Positions 41,201 through 47,107 of a stretch of DNA of 64,000 nt are shown piece after piece; the first letter of the stretch is position 1, and each line of letters begins with the position of its first letter. The position numbers and the translations under genes are program-made. Under the pieces are notes generated by a model. The model saw only the letters and a list, made by a program, of their open reading frames with translations. It was not told the DNA's origin and searched no databases. Origin of the DNA: Glandiceps talaboti (Eukaryota; Hemichordata; Enteropneusta; Spengelidae); NCBI RefSeq assembly GCF_964340395.1, contig NC_135563.1, forward strand, positions 8,059,655 to 8,123,654. The letters run 5' to 3'.

Positions 41201-43755
41201 ATTCTGTACAGCAAATTTTTCATGATATTATACCAGAGTTTAGAAGAGGGCCAGGGTTTTGATGTGATATTGATAATCAAAATTATTTTGTAATCTGTTG
41301 CTTTTCAAAATACACATGTTAAAGGACTATGGTGTGACAGTCTTGGAATATCAACACAAACACACCTAAAGAAAATCTTGGAATTGAAAAAAAACTTCAA
41401 TCTGGAAAACACTTTATGAATTACATCAGCTCTTAAAAATTTCGGGAAATTTGAAATATGTGAAAAGATCAATAGGGAAACTTTGAAAATTGAACTTTTC
41501 TAGTACGTTTCAATTTATGGGCAATAGGGAACTTGCAAACCCGCCATGTTGAATGTTGCATCATGGGAAATGTTATAATAAAATTAATGCTAATCAAATA
41601 GTATTGTAAACAATAATGTTACATTGTTTTTAACCACAAATGATCAAATCATAGTTGCCCTGACCGTTGTAGGAGGGTTATTTTATCGGTAGCTCCAGAT
41701 TAGGTATTATGATAACCACAGATAATCCCATAGTCCTTTGCATCTGAGCATGCTCAGTCTGGATTGCAAGTTCTCTATTGGTGAGATGTATAAATACTGC
41801 ACGATGGTACCATAGAAGTTGACTATGGACACTCCTGTTCAGAACTCCAACACAGTTGGAAATTTGCCAACTTTATTGGACACTTATAATACTTTTATGC
41901 AGAGACTTATTACTAGTGTTTTTTTCCTATCATTAGGCCCATATAGTAGAGATGGCCCACTTAGCTAGCAGACCATTTGCTACGTGTTGTTTAGAACTAG
42001 AGAGAGAGGAGGCACCAGCAGACAATTCTCCAAGTAAACCAAAGGTAAGAACAAATGCCAGTCGATGTCAGTATTCCAGAGCCAAAAAAATCCTTCTTGA
42101 CTTCTTCTGTAACGGGGATTTTTTTTATAGCCATGTGTAAGTGAAGTAAAGACATATCCTGATACAATGTCACGCCATCATAGTATGATTCACAGTTGTC
42201 ATGTCACTTGAAACGCTCATCAAACCATAAATTTTTGTCTGTGAGAAACAACATGAAACCTCAAGGAAATATAAGTCGGGAAATAGCTTGATTAAGCAAT
42301 ATGAAATAATTCTAGCAGATTTGATTATGTTTATGTTGTAGTAATAATAATAATAGTAATAAATTATAATGCATCTGTTCCCCTGAGAACTCACAATTAT
42401 TACCCCTTGGCACGGCTCTATAGCAGTGCAATGACCCTGTATACATCAACTCCCTGGGGAGCATACAATCCATTGCAGCCTCTATAAGCGCATAGGATCA
42501 AAGCATTCACATTACAACCTCTATCCTACTAGGTCCCCAGTTATACAGCTGGGTTGACTGAGGCACAATTGTGGTTCAGATCTTGCCCAAGGACTTTAAA
42601 CCATTCAGAAACAATCAGGAGAGGCATGGCTCGAACCTTTAACCTGCAGATTCAAAGCCAGCCACTCTAACCATCTGGCAATCATGATTCCATTTAATAT
42701 GTTGATGCTGTATGGTATATACGTTTATACATCTAGCTCTATCAAATAGCTAGTTATATATTAGTAGATATATACAACAGTGGAAATTGAGGTTTCGGTT
42801 TATCGAGATGGACATAAACTAAACAGTTACTATTGTTTTGAGAGGTTGATATAAGCTATTGAATGGACATTGGTGTAATTATACCCACAGTAGGCTGGTA
42901 TTTCTGATGACTTCAATGATCTTACAGTGTACATTTTTGGGGGACTTCCTGTGTTTGCACTATCTTGATTAGAGGGTTAGTATAGCCACACAACAGAGGC
43001 ACTGCTATCACCCACTTGTGTTAATCTACCACATTGAACAACAATAGTGCAGTGGGATTCGGCATTGCCTCCAAAACCCACCCAGTAACCAGACCAAAAC
43101 CTTGATAACAAATATCGACTCTCTGGTATTTCCTGACACATTAAGAGTACAGCAGCTAACACTGTGAGTGTGAACTACCACCTTGAGACAACCCTTGTCC
43201 CTCACAAAATACAAGATCTTGGAATGAGATCTAAAAGAAATATGGACGATGTTGATCACACCAAAACTAACTACTCACAGTGTTAGCCACTGTATTCTAA
43301 TGCATCAGGAAATACTAAGAGAGTCGACATTTGTCATCGAAGTTTAGCCTGATTACTGTGTGGGTTTTTGGCGTTACTGTATGGGTTTCAGTTTGTGGCT
43401 ATCTTAATAAGCCGAAACCTCAATTGCCAAGGTAGTATTATTTATATAACAAGCATAGTCCCAGTTGATATAATAATCTGATCTCTCTAATTTTTTTTTT
43501 CATCAATAGGGTCCTTCAAGTGCTATAGCTATAGAACCATGTCGAGGAGGCCGAGCTGCTATCTTGAATTTATTCGTCCGACTGCCAGCATCGGGAGGTG
43601 GCTATTCACCTGCTGATTATAACGGTCTTGCCCTTGGCAGCGCTTTGGTTCAAGTGAACACCAAGAGACATACAGACAATAAAGACAAAGGAAGTATGAG
43701 GCAACGAAAACAACAACACCAAAGATCAATAGCAAATGGCGGTAATTGTGTATAG
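14152..43755 (+). CDS. ATRN: Attractin-family transmembrane protein, 5'-partial (gene span, 23 exons)
   Basis: This is a type I membrane protein of the attractin/ATRNL1 family; vertebrate members act in cell adhesion, melanocortin-receptor modulation and myelin maintenance. Joining the 23 exons in phase gives about 1116 codons: CUB (exons 1-3), two EGF (exon 4), six kelch repeats (exons 5-10), five PSI modules (exons 11-15), laminin-type EGF (exons 16-18), a membrane-proximal ectodomain (exons 19-20), one transmembrane helix followed by WKIKQR (exon 21) and a tail with ASRPFA (exon 22) and FVRLP (exon 23). Every junction has GT donor and AG acceptor with matching phase. The signal peptide and N-terminal EGF are missing, so the 5' end is incomplete. 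The C-type lectin domain that vertebrate attractins carry between PSI 3 and PSI 4 is absent. It probably represents the single invertebrate orthologue of the ATRN/ATRNL1 pair. Confidence 0.95.
15030..15170. repeat. Dispersed repeat shared with 9715-9860
   Basis: Same ordered words as the 9715-9860 fragment, with about 10-20% visible differences and an extra short insertion. Lies in the intron after the first CUB exon. Confidence 0.5.
15636..15749 (+). CDS. ATRN: Attractin exon: CUB domain, middle part
   Basis: Encodes LIRLKFEQFETECAWDYLYI then YDGDS, the canonical CUB core with an acidic calcium-site-like DG and its cysteine. Polypyrimidine-rich acceptor, donor GTAAGT at 15750. Phase joins the neighbouring exons. 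Confidence 0.92.
15838..16012. mobile_element. hAT-like MITE, CAGTGTG family (copy B)
   Basis: A 175-bp element with inverted ends: CAGTGTGCCCTCTAA on the left, and TTAAGAGGGCACACTG on the right. Flanking octamers TCCATTAT and TCAGTTAT agree at 6 of 8 positions, compatible with a decayed 8-bp hAT target duplication. Intronic. Confidence 0.75.
16320..16448 (+). CDS. ATRN: Attractin exon: CUB domain, last part
   Basis: Encodes SGLLVSENEE, then TSSGFAYLHFYSDAA and GFNISY, the last strands of the CUB fold. Two N-linked glycosylation sequons (NVT, NIS) are visible. Phase 2 in and out. Confidence 0.92.
16834..16955 (-). pseudogene. THAP zinc-finger fragment (transposon relic)
   Basis: The minus strand reads CCFPRCLNN, then FYRIPRDKALKKR, which fits the first half of a THAP DNA-binding finger (paired cysteines, F-x-x-I-P in place of the FHxFP signature, basic helix). 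The frame ends at a stop before the C-x2-H half. A possible acceptor (CCTACAG) precedes it. Nearby DNA (16995-17045) recurs at 39890-39940, as expected of a mobile element. It is probably a relic of a THAP-bearing DNA transposon (P-element or Kolobok type), though an exonised fragment cannot be excluded. Confidence 0.5.
17207..17391 (+). CDS. ATRN: Attractin exon: two EGF modules
   Basis: Cysteine pattern C-TRDC-SGNGIC then CDCDPRWTGEGC and ECPNDCGNHGDC then CQCNDGYKG gives two consecutive EGF-like modules between CUB and kelch, as in other attractins. Ends with one base in the next codon. Confidence 0.93.
17486..17652 (+). repeat. 81-bp tandem duplication spanning a splice acceptor
   Basis: A unit of about 81 bp (84 bp in the first copy) is present twice: polypyrimidine region, TTTGCATATAG acceptor and the first codons of the kelch exon. 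The acceptors lie at 17543-17544 and 17624-17625, exactly 81 bp apart, so both keep the reading frame. Confidence 0.9.
17626..17791 (+). CDS. ATRN: Attractin exon: kelch repeat 1 (alternative start 17545)
   Basis: From 17626 the exon encodes GHGCEVPPTSGSWEVDIDKF, then RASHATVLQDSVVWIVGGYP, a kelch blade with the diagnostic GG. The conserved product is obtained with the acceptor at 17624-17625. Use of the duplicated upstream acceptor would start the exon at 17545 and add 27 in-frame residues with a hydrophobic stretch and no stop codon. Donor GTGAGT at 17792. Confidence 0.92.
18376..18469 (+). CDS. ATRN: Attractin exon: kelch 1-2 junction
   Basis: Encodes FDIEAGPPTPKIP then SRYGHSVVLDR, where RYGHS opens the second kelch repeat. 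Donor GTAAGT at 18470, phase 0. Confidence 0.9.
19082..19095 (-). promoter_or_regulatory. STAF/ZNF143-like motif
   Basis: The minus strand reads TTCCCAGAATGC, the core of the vertebrate STAF/ZNF143 promoter motif. It lies inside intronic repeat DNA. Function is not supported by position, but the motif recurs in other repeats in the window. Confidence 0.3.
19145..19308 (-). mobile_element. tRNA-derived SINE, family 1 (copy 1)
   Basis: On the minus strand the head carries an A-box TGGTTGAATGG (19290-19300) and a B-box-like GGTTTGAACC (19247-19256), spaced as in a tRNA gene. The tail shares CTATCCTACCAGGTCCCCA and CAGCTGGTTT-type strings with the copy at 42400-42687. Intronic. Confidence 0.75.
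19409..19643 (+). CDS. ATRN: Attractin exon: kelch repeats 2-3
   Basis: Encodes RLIMYGGTVTATQQNKVVNE, LWFFNITTESWEF (blade 2 end), then DGHTAHMVYKTMIVIFGYSP and a final EFDT. The donor GTATGT at 19644 is the first of 14 tandem copies of the same junction sequence downstream. Confidence 0.92.
19622..20385 (+). repeat. 56-bp minisatellite containing exon end and donor site, 14 copies
   Basis: The word GAGTTTGATACAGGTATGT recurs every 56 bp from 19631 to 20359 (19631, 19687, 19743, 19799, 19855, 19911, 19967, 20023, 20079, 20135, 20191, 20247, 20303, 20359). The first copy is the real exon end and 5' splice site; 13 decoy donors follow. Most copies keep GTATGT intact. The unit is not a multiple of three and reading through meets a TAG in the first unit. 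Confidence 0.93.
20622..20805 (+). CDS. ATRN: Attractin exon: kelch repeat 4
   Basis: Encodes GVWSVVKTNG, GGYGHSSVYDENHGLIYVYG and DELYSYAPIGRHW. The GGYGHSSVYD string is almost invariant in attractins. Donor GTAAGA at 20806. Confidence 0.94.
20806..22280. other. Intron, 1.5 kb
   Basis: No exon seen. It holds short dispersed repeat fragments (for example 21050-21120, related in inverted orientation to 3940-4010 and 8850-8930) and loosely repeated ACAGTTTCATTG words near 21370-21440. Confidence 0.5.
22281..22435 (+). CDS. ATRN: Attractin exon: kelch repeat 5
   Basis: Encodes SGHRVYLHSAVMMGGMMYVF, GNPHNDTHSSSDARCFSTTL and LAYDL. The GN.HNDT and CFS strings are family hallmarks. Donor GTAAGT at 22436. 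Confidence 0.93.
22740..22990. repeat. Probable dispersed repeat
   Basis: The words CCCATTTTAGAC (twice), AAAGGGCGGCACATATACG and GAAGTGGGAGTTCAACCCC are compositionally unlike the surrounding intron and look like a degraded interspersed element. I see no second copy in the window, so this is a weak call. Confidence 0.3.
23442..23594 (+). CDS. ATRN: Attractin exon: kelch repeat 6
   Basis: Encodes CGTWSVVPIENG, NRYGHTAVRYGNKMYIISGY and LTDVPIYTP, completing the six-bladed propeller. Donor GTAAGG at 23595. Confidence 0.93.
23670..23888 (-). mobile_element. tRNA-derived SINE, family 2 (Leu/Ser tRNA-like head)
   Basis: On the minus strand the head has an A-box TGGCCGAGTGG (23873-23883) followed by TTAACCAC, as in type II tRNAs, and a B-box GGTTTGAATCC (23830-23840). 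The body contains GGGTACTCTGGTTTCCTTC. It is a different family from the SINE at 19145-19308. Confidence 0.8.
24650..24965. repeat. Interspersed repeat family X (copy 1)
   Basis: Shares long strings with 37726-38035, including TTTTCCATATGGTCTCTGTG and GATGTACAGCCATTACAGAT, and ends in GGTAACCGGAACCAAACAAT. Shorter end fragments lie near 40520-40585 and 51318-51355. The 143-residue plus-strand frame here is low-complexity and not conserved in the second copy. Confidence 0.65.
25270..25356 (+). pseudogene. Decayed duplicate of the first PSI exon
   Basis: The order GTGAT, ACAGCAT, GAGAGCTGCTTTACTGG and CCCCTGTGTT matches the start of the real PSI exon at 25906 (GTGAT, ACAGCAT, AGAGCTGCTTTGCTGG, CTCCTGTGTT). 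It contains frameshifts and a stop, lacks a clean acceptor and is interrupted at 25357 by a MITE. Confidence 0.6.
25357..25609. mobile_element. MITE, AATAGGG family (copy 1)
   Basis: About 253 bp with terminal inverted repeats AATAGGG(C/A)ACTTGCAA and TTGCAAGTTCCCTATT. Its interior matches the 41523-41779 copy over the full length. It is inserted in the decayed PSI exon copy. TA flanks are possible here but not clear in the second copy. Confidence 0.75.
25906..26058 (+). CDS. ATRN: Attractin exon: PSI module 1
   Basis: Encodes GDCTAFLDKKSCFAG, GISCVWL and DKCDSLDSV, the cysteine spacing of the first PSI module after the kelch propeller. Ends CPEPK plus one base. Confidence 0.9.
26135..26640. 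other. Intronic DNA with possible foldback element
   Basis: A C-homopolymer (26148-26160) is followed by TTCCAATACAATCTGTG and an arm (TTTACACTACGTTTATCTTC, 26244 onward) that recurs inverted near 26590-26645 (AAGATAAACGTAGTGTAAAT, then CGTATTGGAACTAGACT). The arms enclose about 350 bp with no coding signal. Confidence 0.5.
26930..27605. repeat. 23-bp minisatellite, about 28 copies
   Basis: Units of the type TATCTGGACAGATCAAAATC recur with a period of about 23 bp. Many units keep GATC in the same place; variants CTGATC and GGTC are interspersed. Confidence 0.9.
27729..27815. mobile_element. Right-end fragment of the TTAA-ended MITE
   Basis: AAAATCCAAAATAATACCC followed by CATGTGGCTGCTTTAA matches the terminal arm of the 280-633 element. 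It ends 29 bp before the next attractin exon. Confidence 0.6.
27845..27948 (+). CDS. ATRN: Attractin exon: PSI module 2
   Basis: Encodes CAYKTKCNECVLTHGCGWCG and QCSANCGSAV, a compact PSI module with C-x2-C and CGWC. Donor GTAAGT at 27949, phase 0. Confidence 0.9.
28018..28169. mobile_element. hAT-like MITE, CAGTGTG family (truncated copy C)
   Basis: Starts CAGTATGTCCTCTATCAG and shares CAAATTGAC, ATCTCTTACTATGTG and GCAAGAAA in the same order as the 15838-16012 copy. The right terminus is missing. Confidence 0.6.
28808..28937 (+). CDS. ATRN: Attractin exon: PSI module 3
   Basis: Encodes CTGNDYPCEKFYTCDSCKLY then LEQCVWNGSSCTMRGE. In vertebrate attractins the next domain is a C-type lectin fold, but here the next exon is already PSI 4. 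Confidence 0.9.
28938..29572. other. 635-bp intron at the position of the missing lectin domain
   Basis: Both flanking exons share phase 1 and no lectin-like exon can be read here. The intron has an inverted pair near 29111-29200 (CAGTCTAGTC and GACTAGACTG), a hairpin of a repeat element. Confidence 0.7.
29573..29755 (+). CDS. ATRN: Attractin exon: PSI module 4
   Basis: Encodes CDASCADMTDCVTCSNENCM, WCSNTQSCVDKNSYVTSFPY and GQCMSW. This is the most conserved PSI module of the family. Donor GTAAGC at 29756. Confidence 0.95.
30141..30314 (+). CDS. ATRN: Attractin exon: PSI module 5
   Basis: Encodes CSQYRTCDECHENPSCGWCD, GLGTCMEGSY and CREKRWFFIGCP. Acceptor at 30139-30140, donor GTATAT at 30315. 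Confidence 0.94.
30745..30905. repeat. 33-bp minisatellite, 5 copies
   Basis: CTACTTTGTAATACAGCCCT recurs every 33 bp. Each unit also holds the self-complementary pair ATACAG and CTGTAT. Confidence 0.88.
30906..32743. other. Intron, remainder
   Basis: No exon seen. It contains (AAAC)n near 31135-31160 and the tandem repeat at 32095-32410. Confidence 0.6.
32095..32410. repeat. About 64-bp tandem repeat, 4-5 units
   Basis: Units share TAGACTCCAAAAGTATTGTTA, AAAACACTTGGAGAATGACA and CATAGTCCCTTATATC. The last units are rearranged and partly inverted (TCATTCCACAAGTGTTTTC near 32328). Confidence 0.8.
32744..32815 (+). CDS. ATRN: Attractin exon: laminin-type EGF, part 1
   Basis: Encodes ACQCNGHSQCINQTICESCE then DNTQ. 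The CQCNGHS.C string is diagnostic of the attractin laminin-EGF module. An N-linked sequon (NQT) is present. Confidence 0.94.
33551..33879. mobile_element. Foldback element with about 80-bp arms
   Basis: The left arm starts AGTCTCGGTTACC and ACTCTCACTGCT; the right arm (33800-33879) reads AGCAGTGAGAGTCTGGGTAA then CTGAAACT, its reverse complement with several mismatches. Further matches such as GAGACCACCC and GGGGTGGTCTC extend the arms. Confidence 0.75.
34375..34850. repeat. About 88-bp tandem repeat, 5-6 units
   Basis: Units share GGTATCAGCTCACATTTGTA, ATGCTGATTGGACAAT and GTGAGCCTCTTTAGCTAAT with moderate divergence. Confidence 0.85.
36397..36556 (+). CDS. ATRN: Attractin exon: laminin-type EGF, part 2
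   Basis: Encodes GKHCGGCSEGYYGDPTNGGN, CSACFCNGHSDTCD and GVCACRSKGITGKECDK. GYYGDPTNGG is the classic laminin-EGF loop. Donor GTGAGT at 36557. Confidence 0.95.
37225..37400 (+). repeat. Trinucleotide-rich tract (TCA/TCT/ATC)
   Basis: An impure run of TCATCTTCA-type triplets, about 170 bp, in the intron before the next exon. It gives open frames in two phases that encode only serine-rich or isoleucine/phenylalanine-rich strings. Confidence 0.85.
37548..37603 (+). CDS. ATRN: Attractin exon: laminin-EGF end
   Basis: A 56-bp micro-exon encoding KCEESRKYFGDPTSNGTCY. The sequence and position match the attractin segment that follows the laminin-EGF modules. Donor GTAAGT at 37604. Confidence 0.88.
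37726..38035. repeat. Interspersed repeat family X (copy 2)
   Basis: Matches 24650-24965 in the same orientation and ends GGTAACCAGAACCAAACAAT before a T-run. Confidence 0.65.
38164..38630. repeat. Repeat pair with 40838-41040 (long copy)
   Basis: ATTAGAGAGGTTTAGATGCA, GTGTTTTCTATACATGTAGCG and AACTAAACACAACTTCGTA recur in order in the shorter copy at 40838-41040. This copy holds about 200 bp of extra sequence in the middle. Confidence 0.6.
38696..38860 (+). repeat. Decayed copies of an exon start with decoy acceptors
   Basis: AG/ATGA(A/C)TTG-like junctions occur after 38700, 38750, 38775 and 38821, with a further CAAATGAATT near 38848, ahead of the real acceptor at 38904-38905. Several keep a pyrimidine-rich stretch and AG. 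Splicing to the 38750 copy would meet a stop within about ten codons. Confidence 0.6.
38906..39070 (+). CDS. ATRN: Attractin exon: membrane-proximal ectodomain, part 1
   Basis: Encodes YEFTFNLTRDEDKHITAINF and NRDIDFNLRADKPCSF. The T.AINF and NRD.D strings are shared with vertebrate attractin. Donor GTAAGT at 39071. Confidence 0.92.
39110..39463. mobile_element. Foldback MITE with TA target duplication
   Basis: The left end GGGACGATCACACAATGTC and right end GACATTGTGTGATCATCCC are inverted repeats with few mismatches, extending through CACAAGCT. Each side is flanked by TA (39108-39109 and 39464-39465), as for Tc1/mariner or PIF/Harbinger-type elements. A one-armed relative lies near 53196-53249. 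Confidence 0.75.
39630..39700. repeat. T-rich low-complexity tract
   Basis: Runs of T broken by AATTTTTAATT strings over about 70 bp in the intron. No further signal. Confidence 0.8.
40096..40247 (+). CDS. ATRN: Attractin exon: membrane-proximal ectodomain, part 2
   Basis: Encodes VETLLVKKSMVKKFKMVFTR and NTTFYVYLSNFTTPFWFQ, with sequons NTT and NFT. FYVY.SNFT matches vertebrate attractin just outside the membrane. Phase 0 donor GTGAGT at 40248. Confidence 0.93.
40660..40803 (+). CDS. ATRN: Attractin exon: transmembrane helix
   Basis: Encodes LDLLQFFVTFFSCFLSLLLI then AAIVWKIKQR. This hydrophobic helix and its positive stop signal are nearly identical to the vertebrate protein. It ends in a basic YIRRR. 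Donor GTAAGT at 40804. Confidence 0.97.
40838..41040. repeat. Repeat pair with 38164-38630 (short copy)
   Basis: Direct-orientation match to the longer copy 2.7 kb upstream, lacking its central part. Confidence 0.6.
41523..41779. mobile_element. MITE, AATAGGG family (copy 2)
   Basis: A 257-bp element with ends AATAGGGAACTTGCAA and TTGCAAGTTCTCTATT. Full-length match to 25357-25609. It contains GCATCATGGGAAA (41558-41570), a STAF/ZNF143-like core on the minus strand. Confidence 0.78.
41937..42044 (+). CDS. ATRN: Attractin exon: cytoplasmic tail with ASRPFA motif
   Basis: Encodes EMAHLASRPFATCCLELERE. The MASRPFA motif of vertebrate attractins is conserved but split by a two-residue HL insertion (MAHLASRPFA). 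It is the most characteristic intracellular signature of the family. Donor GTAAGA at 42045. Confidence 0.96.
42400..42687 (-). mobile_element. tRNA-derived SINE, family 1 (copy 2)
   Basis: Minus-strand A-box TGCCAGATGG (42671-42680) and B-box GGTTCGAGCC (42628-42637), then a tail with CTATCCTACTAGGTCCCCA shared with the 19145-19308 copy. This copy has a longer tail, reaching to about 42400. Confidence 0.78.
42780..43435. mobile_element. Probable foldback element in the last attractin intron
   Basis: The left end (TTGAGGTTTCGG, 42786) is inverted at the right end (CCGAAACCTCAA, 43413). Inside, a second inverted pair is built from TATTTCCTGACACATTAAGA (about 43127) and GCATCAGGAAATACTAAGA (43302). 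Length about 650 bp, no open frame of note. Confidence 0.5.
43510..43755 (+). CDS. ATRN: Attractin last exon: tail and stop
   Basis: Encodes AIAIEPCRGGRAAILNLFVR, LPASGGG, GLALGSALVQV and a final RKQQHQRS..GGNCV before TAG (43753-43755). The EPC, FVRLP, G.A..SALV and terminal C-[IV] positions match vertebrate attractin tails. Confidence 0.96.
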   Translation, partial: GPSSAIAIEPCRGGRAAILNLFVRLPASGGGYSPADYNGLALGSALVQVNTKRHTDNKDKGSMRQRKQQHQRSIANGGNCV

Positions 43756-43984
43756 TTCAGGGTAAAAAATTAATAGTTATAATATGTATAAAAGAAGGTT
43801 TTTTTATATGAATTATTGATAATTTTTTTCTTAATTGTTATTTACTTCACTGAGTATTTGATTACGGTATACGTACACAGGACTGAGGATCAAAAGTTTT
43901 ATGAATGTACCAGTGATCTTTCAACGAAACTGTTCAACACTCTTCCCTATCTCTCTAATATCTAGCAATTCTTCTATTTACATA

Positions 43985-44395
43985 ACAATGAACATATTTG
44001 AATAACATTAGGAATGTGCCACTGTACAGAGGAGGCTTGGCTTTCTCACAAAGTATCTCTCGTTGTATTTAAATATCAATGGGTACATTTAAATGACAAT
44101 AGGAATGTTCCATTCTACATAGGGGGCTAGACTTCCTCTCAAATATCTAACCTCTGTACTTAGATTACAATGGTACATTTAAATGACAAAAGGAATGCAT
44201 CATTCTGTAGAGGCTTGGCTGTCAAATAACCATCATTGTATTTGAATATCAATGGTACATTTACATGACAATAGAACGGTTCCTATCTGGAGAGAAGGGG
44301 AGGCTTAACTTTCTCAAATATCTATCTTCGTATTTGAATAACAATGGAAACATTTAAATGACAATAGGACTGTTCTACTGCACAGAGGTGGCTTG
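43985..44395. repeat. About 95-bp tandem repeat, 4-5 units
   Basis: Units share AATGGTACATTTAAATGACA, ATAGGAATGTTCCATTCT and GGCTTGGCTTTCTCA words, moderately diverged. Confidence 0.75.
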
Positions 44396-44639
44396 CATTG
44401 TTAATTAAGAGGCTTTTACCCACTTTTCAGATTAAAAGTACTATTGACATACAATGCTAAGACATTTTGAACTAATGTATCGTTAGTTTTATTGTGAATA
44501 GTCCAACAATATGAAACTAACATACTCGTGAATTCATACACTCCTTCAAAATTCTGGATTTTCAGTCTATTCTTGGAGAGACCTTGACAACATTCAATTT
44601 ACCTCTGGAAACTTGTCGTGCGGTTAGATTTGTCTTGAT

Positions 44640-44990
44640 TGTCAGATCAGTTTCCTACAACAGCTCAGTAAAAATTAATCATGTGGCGAGACAGTCTGTA
44701 CTTTGACGTCAATCTCCGAAAACAATTCGGTAAAAATAAATCATGTGGCAAGATTGTCGTTACTGTAACGTCAATCTACGAAAGCAACTCGATAAAAATT
44801 AATCATTTGGCAAGATTGTCGTTACTTTGACGTCAATCTACAAAAGCAACTCGATAAAAATTAATCATGTGGCAAGATTGTCGTTACCTTGACGTCAATC
44901 TACAAAGCAACTCAGTAAAAATTAATCATTTGGCAAGATTGTCGTTACTTTCTTGGTCAATTTCCTAAAAATCATGTGGCTAATTTCTTC
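44640..44990. repeat. About 68-bp tandem repeat, 5 units
   Basis: Units share AAAAATTAATCATGTGGCAA, GATTGTCGTTACTTTGACGT and CAATCTACGAAAGCAACTC. TGACGTCA-like half-sites recur in each unit. Confidence 0.82.
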
Positions 44991-45794
44991 TTATTGAAAT
45001 AGTTAATCAATGCTTCAATTCTAATGTTGTCTATCCGACATGTTCAAGCAGGGATTTCCTTTCTACAATCCCTGACCATAACTGCAAGCTTGTAAAGCAG
45101 ATTGAGTTGTGTTATTACGTGTATACTGCCCTCAACATTTCTTGTTATTTTTACTCCTTAGCAAACAACATGATCAACTATTCAGCATGGAGAATCTTGT
45201 ATGAGTGTTATATAAAAAATATTCAGTGTCAGAGGCTGACAATATCATGCAGCATAATAATTAAGCAACTCATGCCGAAAACTTATGTTTCAAAATTAGA
45301 AATTTTGTGTACTTTTTAAGTCTATATCATCTCAAGAAATAAATAAAAAATAATATGAAACTTGCCAGGAATCAGATCAAAATGATATATGAAATTGAAA
45401 AGACATTTTTTATACAGAGCAAGGTGAAATTTCTATTCACCTTCATCTGAAAAGTGTAGAAGTTATACCATTAGTGTGTATTGTAGTGTCAAACAGGTAT
45501 AAACTCAAATACATTACCTGCAGTCTAGTCATCAGTGGGAATACAGTTCCTTCATGCCTCATGTGGTCTATAGAGGGCGCTCTTCTGGAATAACATTGGT
45601 GTTGAATACATTAGTCTCTGCATTAGACTTTATTATTAGTTGCCCCAGACTTTGTTTTCAAAGTGTTTTTGAATGATTACTGCCAAATATGTATAAAGTT
45701 GGGTTCTGAATTCCAATTTTTTTTCCTTTGTGTGCGTACATGCACACACCCAATTCTCGGATCTCAGTAAGCCAACTTGTGTTCAAACTAGATA

Positions 45795-45861
45795 CTGACC
45801 TTGATACTGATACCTTGGTATTGACCTTGACCTTGACATGTCCCTGTGAGGTCAAAGGTCA
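45795..45861. promoter_or_regulatory. Nuclear-receptor motif cluster with perfect DR1
   Basis: TTGACCTTGACCTTGACATG is followed by AGGTCAAAGGTCA at 45849-45861. The latter is a perfect direct repeat of AGGTCA with one-base spacing, the consensus for RXR/HNF4/COUP-TF type receptors. It lies 2.1 kb downstream of the attractin stop. Whether it binds anything is unknown. Confidence 0.4.
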
Positions 45862-46477
45862 AGTCACAGCAAAAACTTGGATTTCTTATTAGTAATCAAA
45901 CTTTTGAGTAAATTCTCAAGTGTTCTGGTACATATATTGTCAGTATTTGTCTTGAACCAAAAACCCTGTGCCGTGTTGTCCCTAAACACAAAAGTATGCA
46001 TACTAAGTTTAAAGTTGCGTCCGCAAAATATTTTTGTTTACTTAAAAGTTACTGTTATTCAGATATTCTGTCAGAGTACTTAGGTGTTGTTTTTTTTACA
46101 GTTTTAAGAGAATGCTATTTACATTTACAATTTAATACGACTTGAAAGTAGAAACCAAAATGCATCTCAAAAAAAAAAAATTAATTTGTGCTTTCATTTA
46201 CAAATACTGTTACTTTATCACCTGGATAGTAAGAAAAAAACGACTCAATGTTGTAGTTGCGATTTCAAGATTTTTCAGTGTAAAAAAACAACAATTTTTT
46301 TGTTCAATATTTATAGAAGTGGCATGTTTCTGTTAGAGCTTGATCTTTTTGAGTGTTTTCTTGTTGTTGTCCCCTGTACTGTGTAACTAGGCCGGTATAT
46401 GTTTGTACTGTACACTAGCGTTGTATTTTTTGGAAAAGGTGGAGTATGCATTGAGACTGTCTTATTTCAGGTATTAA

Positions 46478-46830
46478 TTAAAGTGGTCATATGGATGGAT
46501 GACGATTCAGTATTTATTTTGGATTTTTAATTCACAAAATAATTGTATCATGGCTTCCTACTTGATAAATCAATGTGAAACAACACTGACCAAGTCTGTG
46601 TTTGTAACTCAATACATTGCCAAAAGCGAAAAAAAAAATGTTTTAAATTGTATGTACAATAACAAAGATTTTACATATTTATCAATCTTTAGCCATTTAT
46701 TGAGTTACAAACAAGGACTTGGCATATGTTCTTTTGCTTTGATTTTTCAAGTAGGATGTCATGATAACATTGTTCTATAAATTAAAAATCCAAAATAAAT
46801 ACCAAATCCTCATCCACATGGCAACTTTAA
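46478..46830. mobile_element. Full-length palindromic MITE, TTAA-ended family (copy 2)
   Basis: A 353-bp element, same ends and length as the 280-633 copy, with TTAA at both termini. Its central palindrome has decayed (TGTATGTACA core). Confidence 0.78.
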
Positions 46831-47107
46831 TGTGGGTAATGCCATATTTTCATATCCAACATACCAAAATCCAATGTTGATGGCTGAACTTTAGAAGTTT
46901 TTCATACATATTTATTTTTTCATAACCTACATGGCTGCAAGCCCTAGTGTAGGCACTCATCACTGAAGTATTTCAAATAACTTTAACACTCAAGTAAAGT
47001 AATTTTCACCATTTGTCACACTTGTTGATATCCAATCTGATCAAGGAGACTGTGAGATAGGTCATGTTGCTCTGCGCACACCAGCCTGCCTGAACCAAAC
47101 TTATAAA

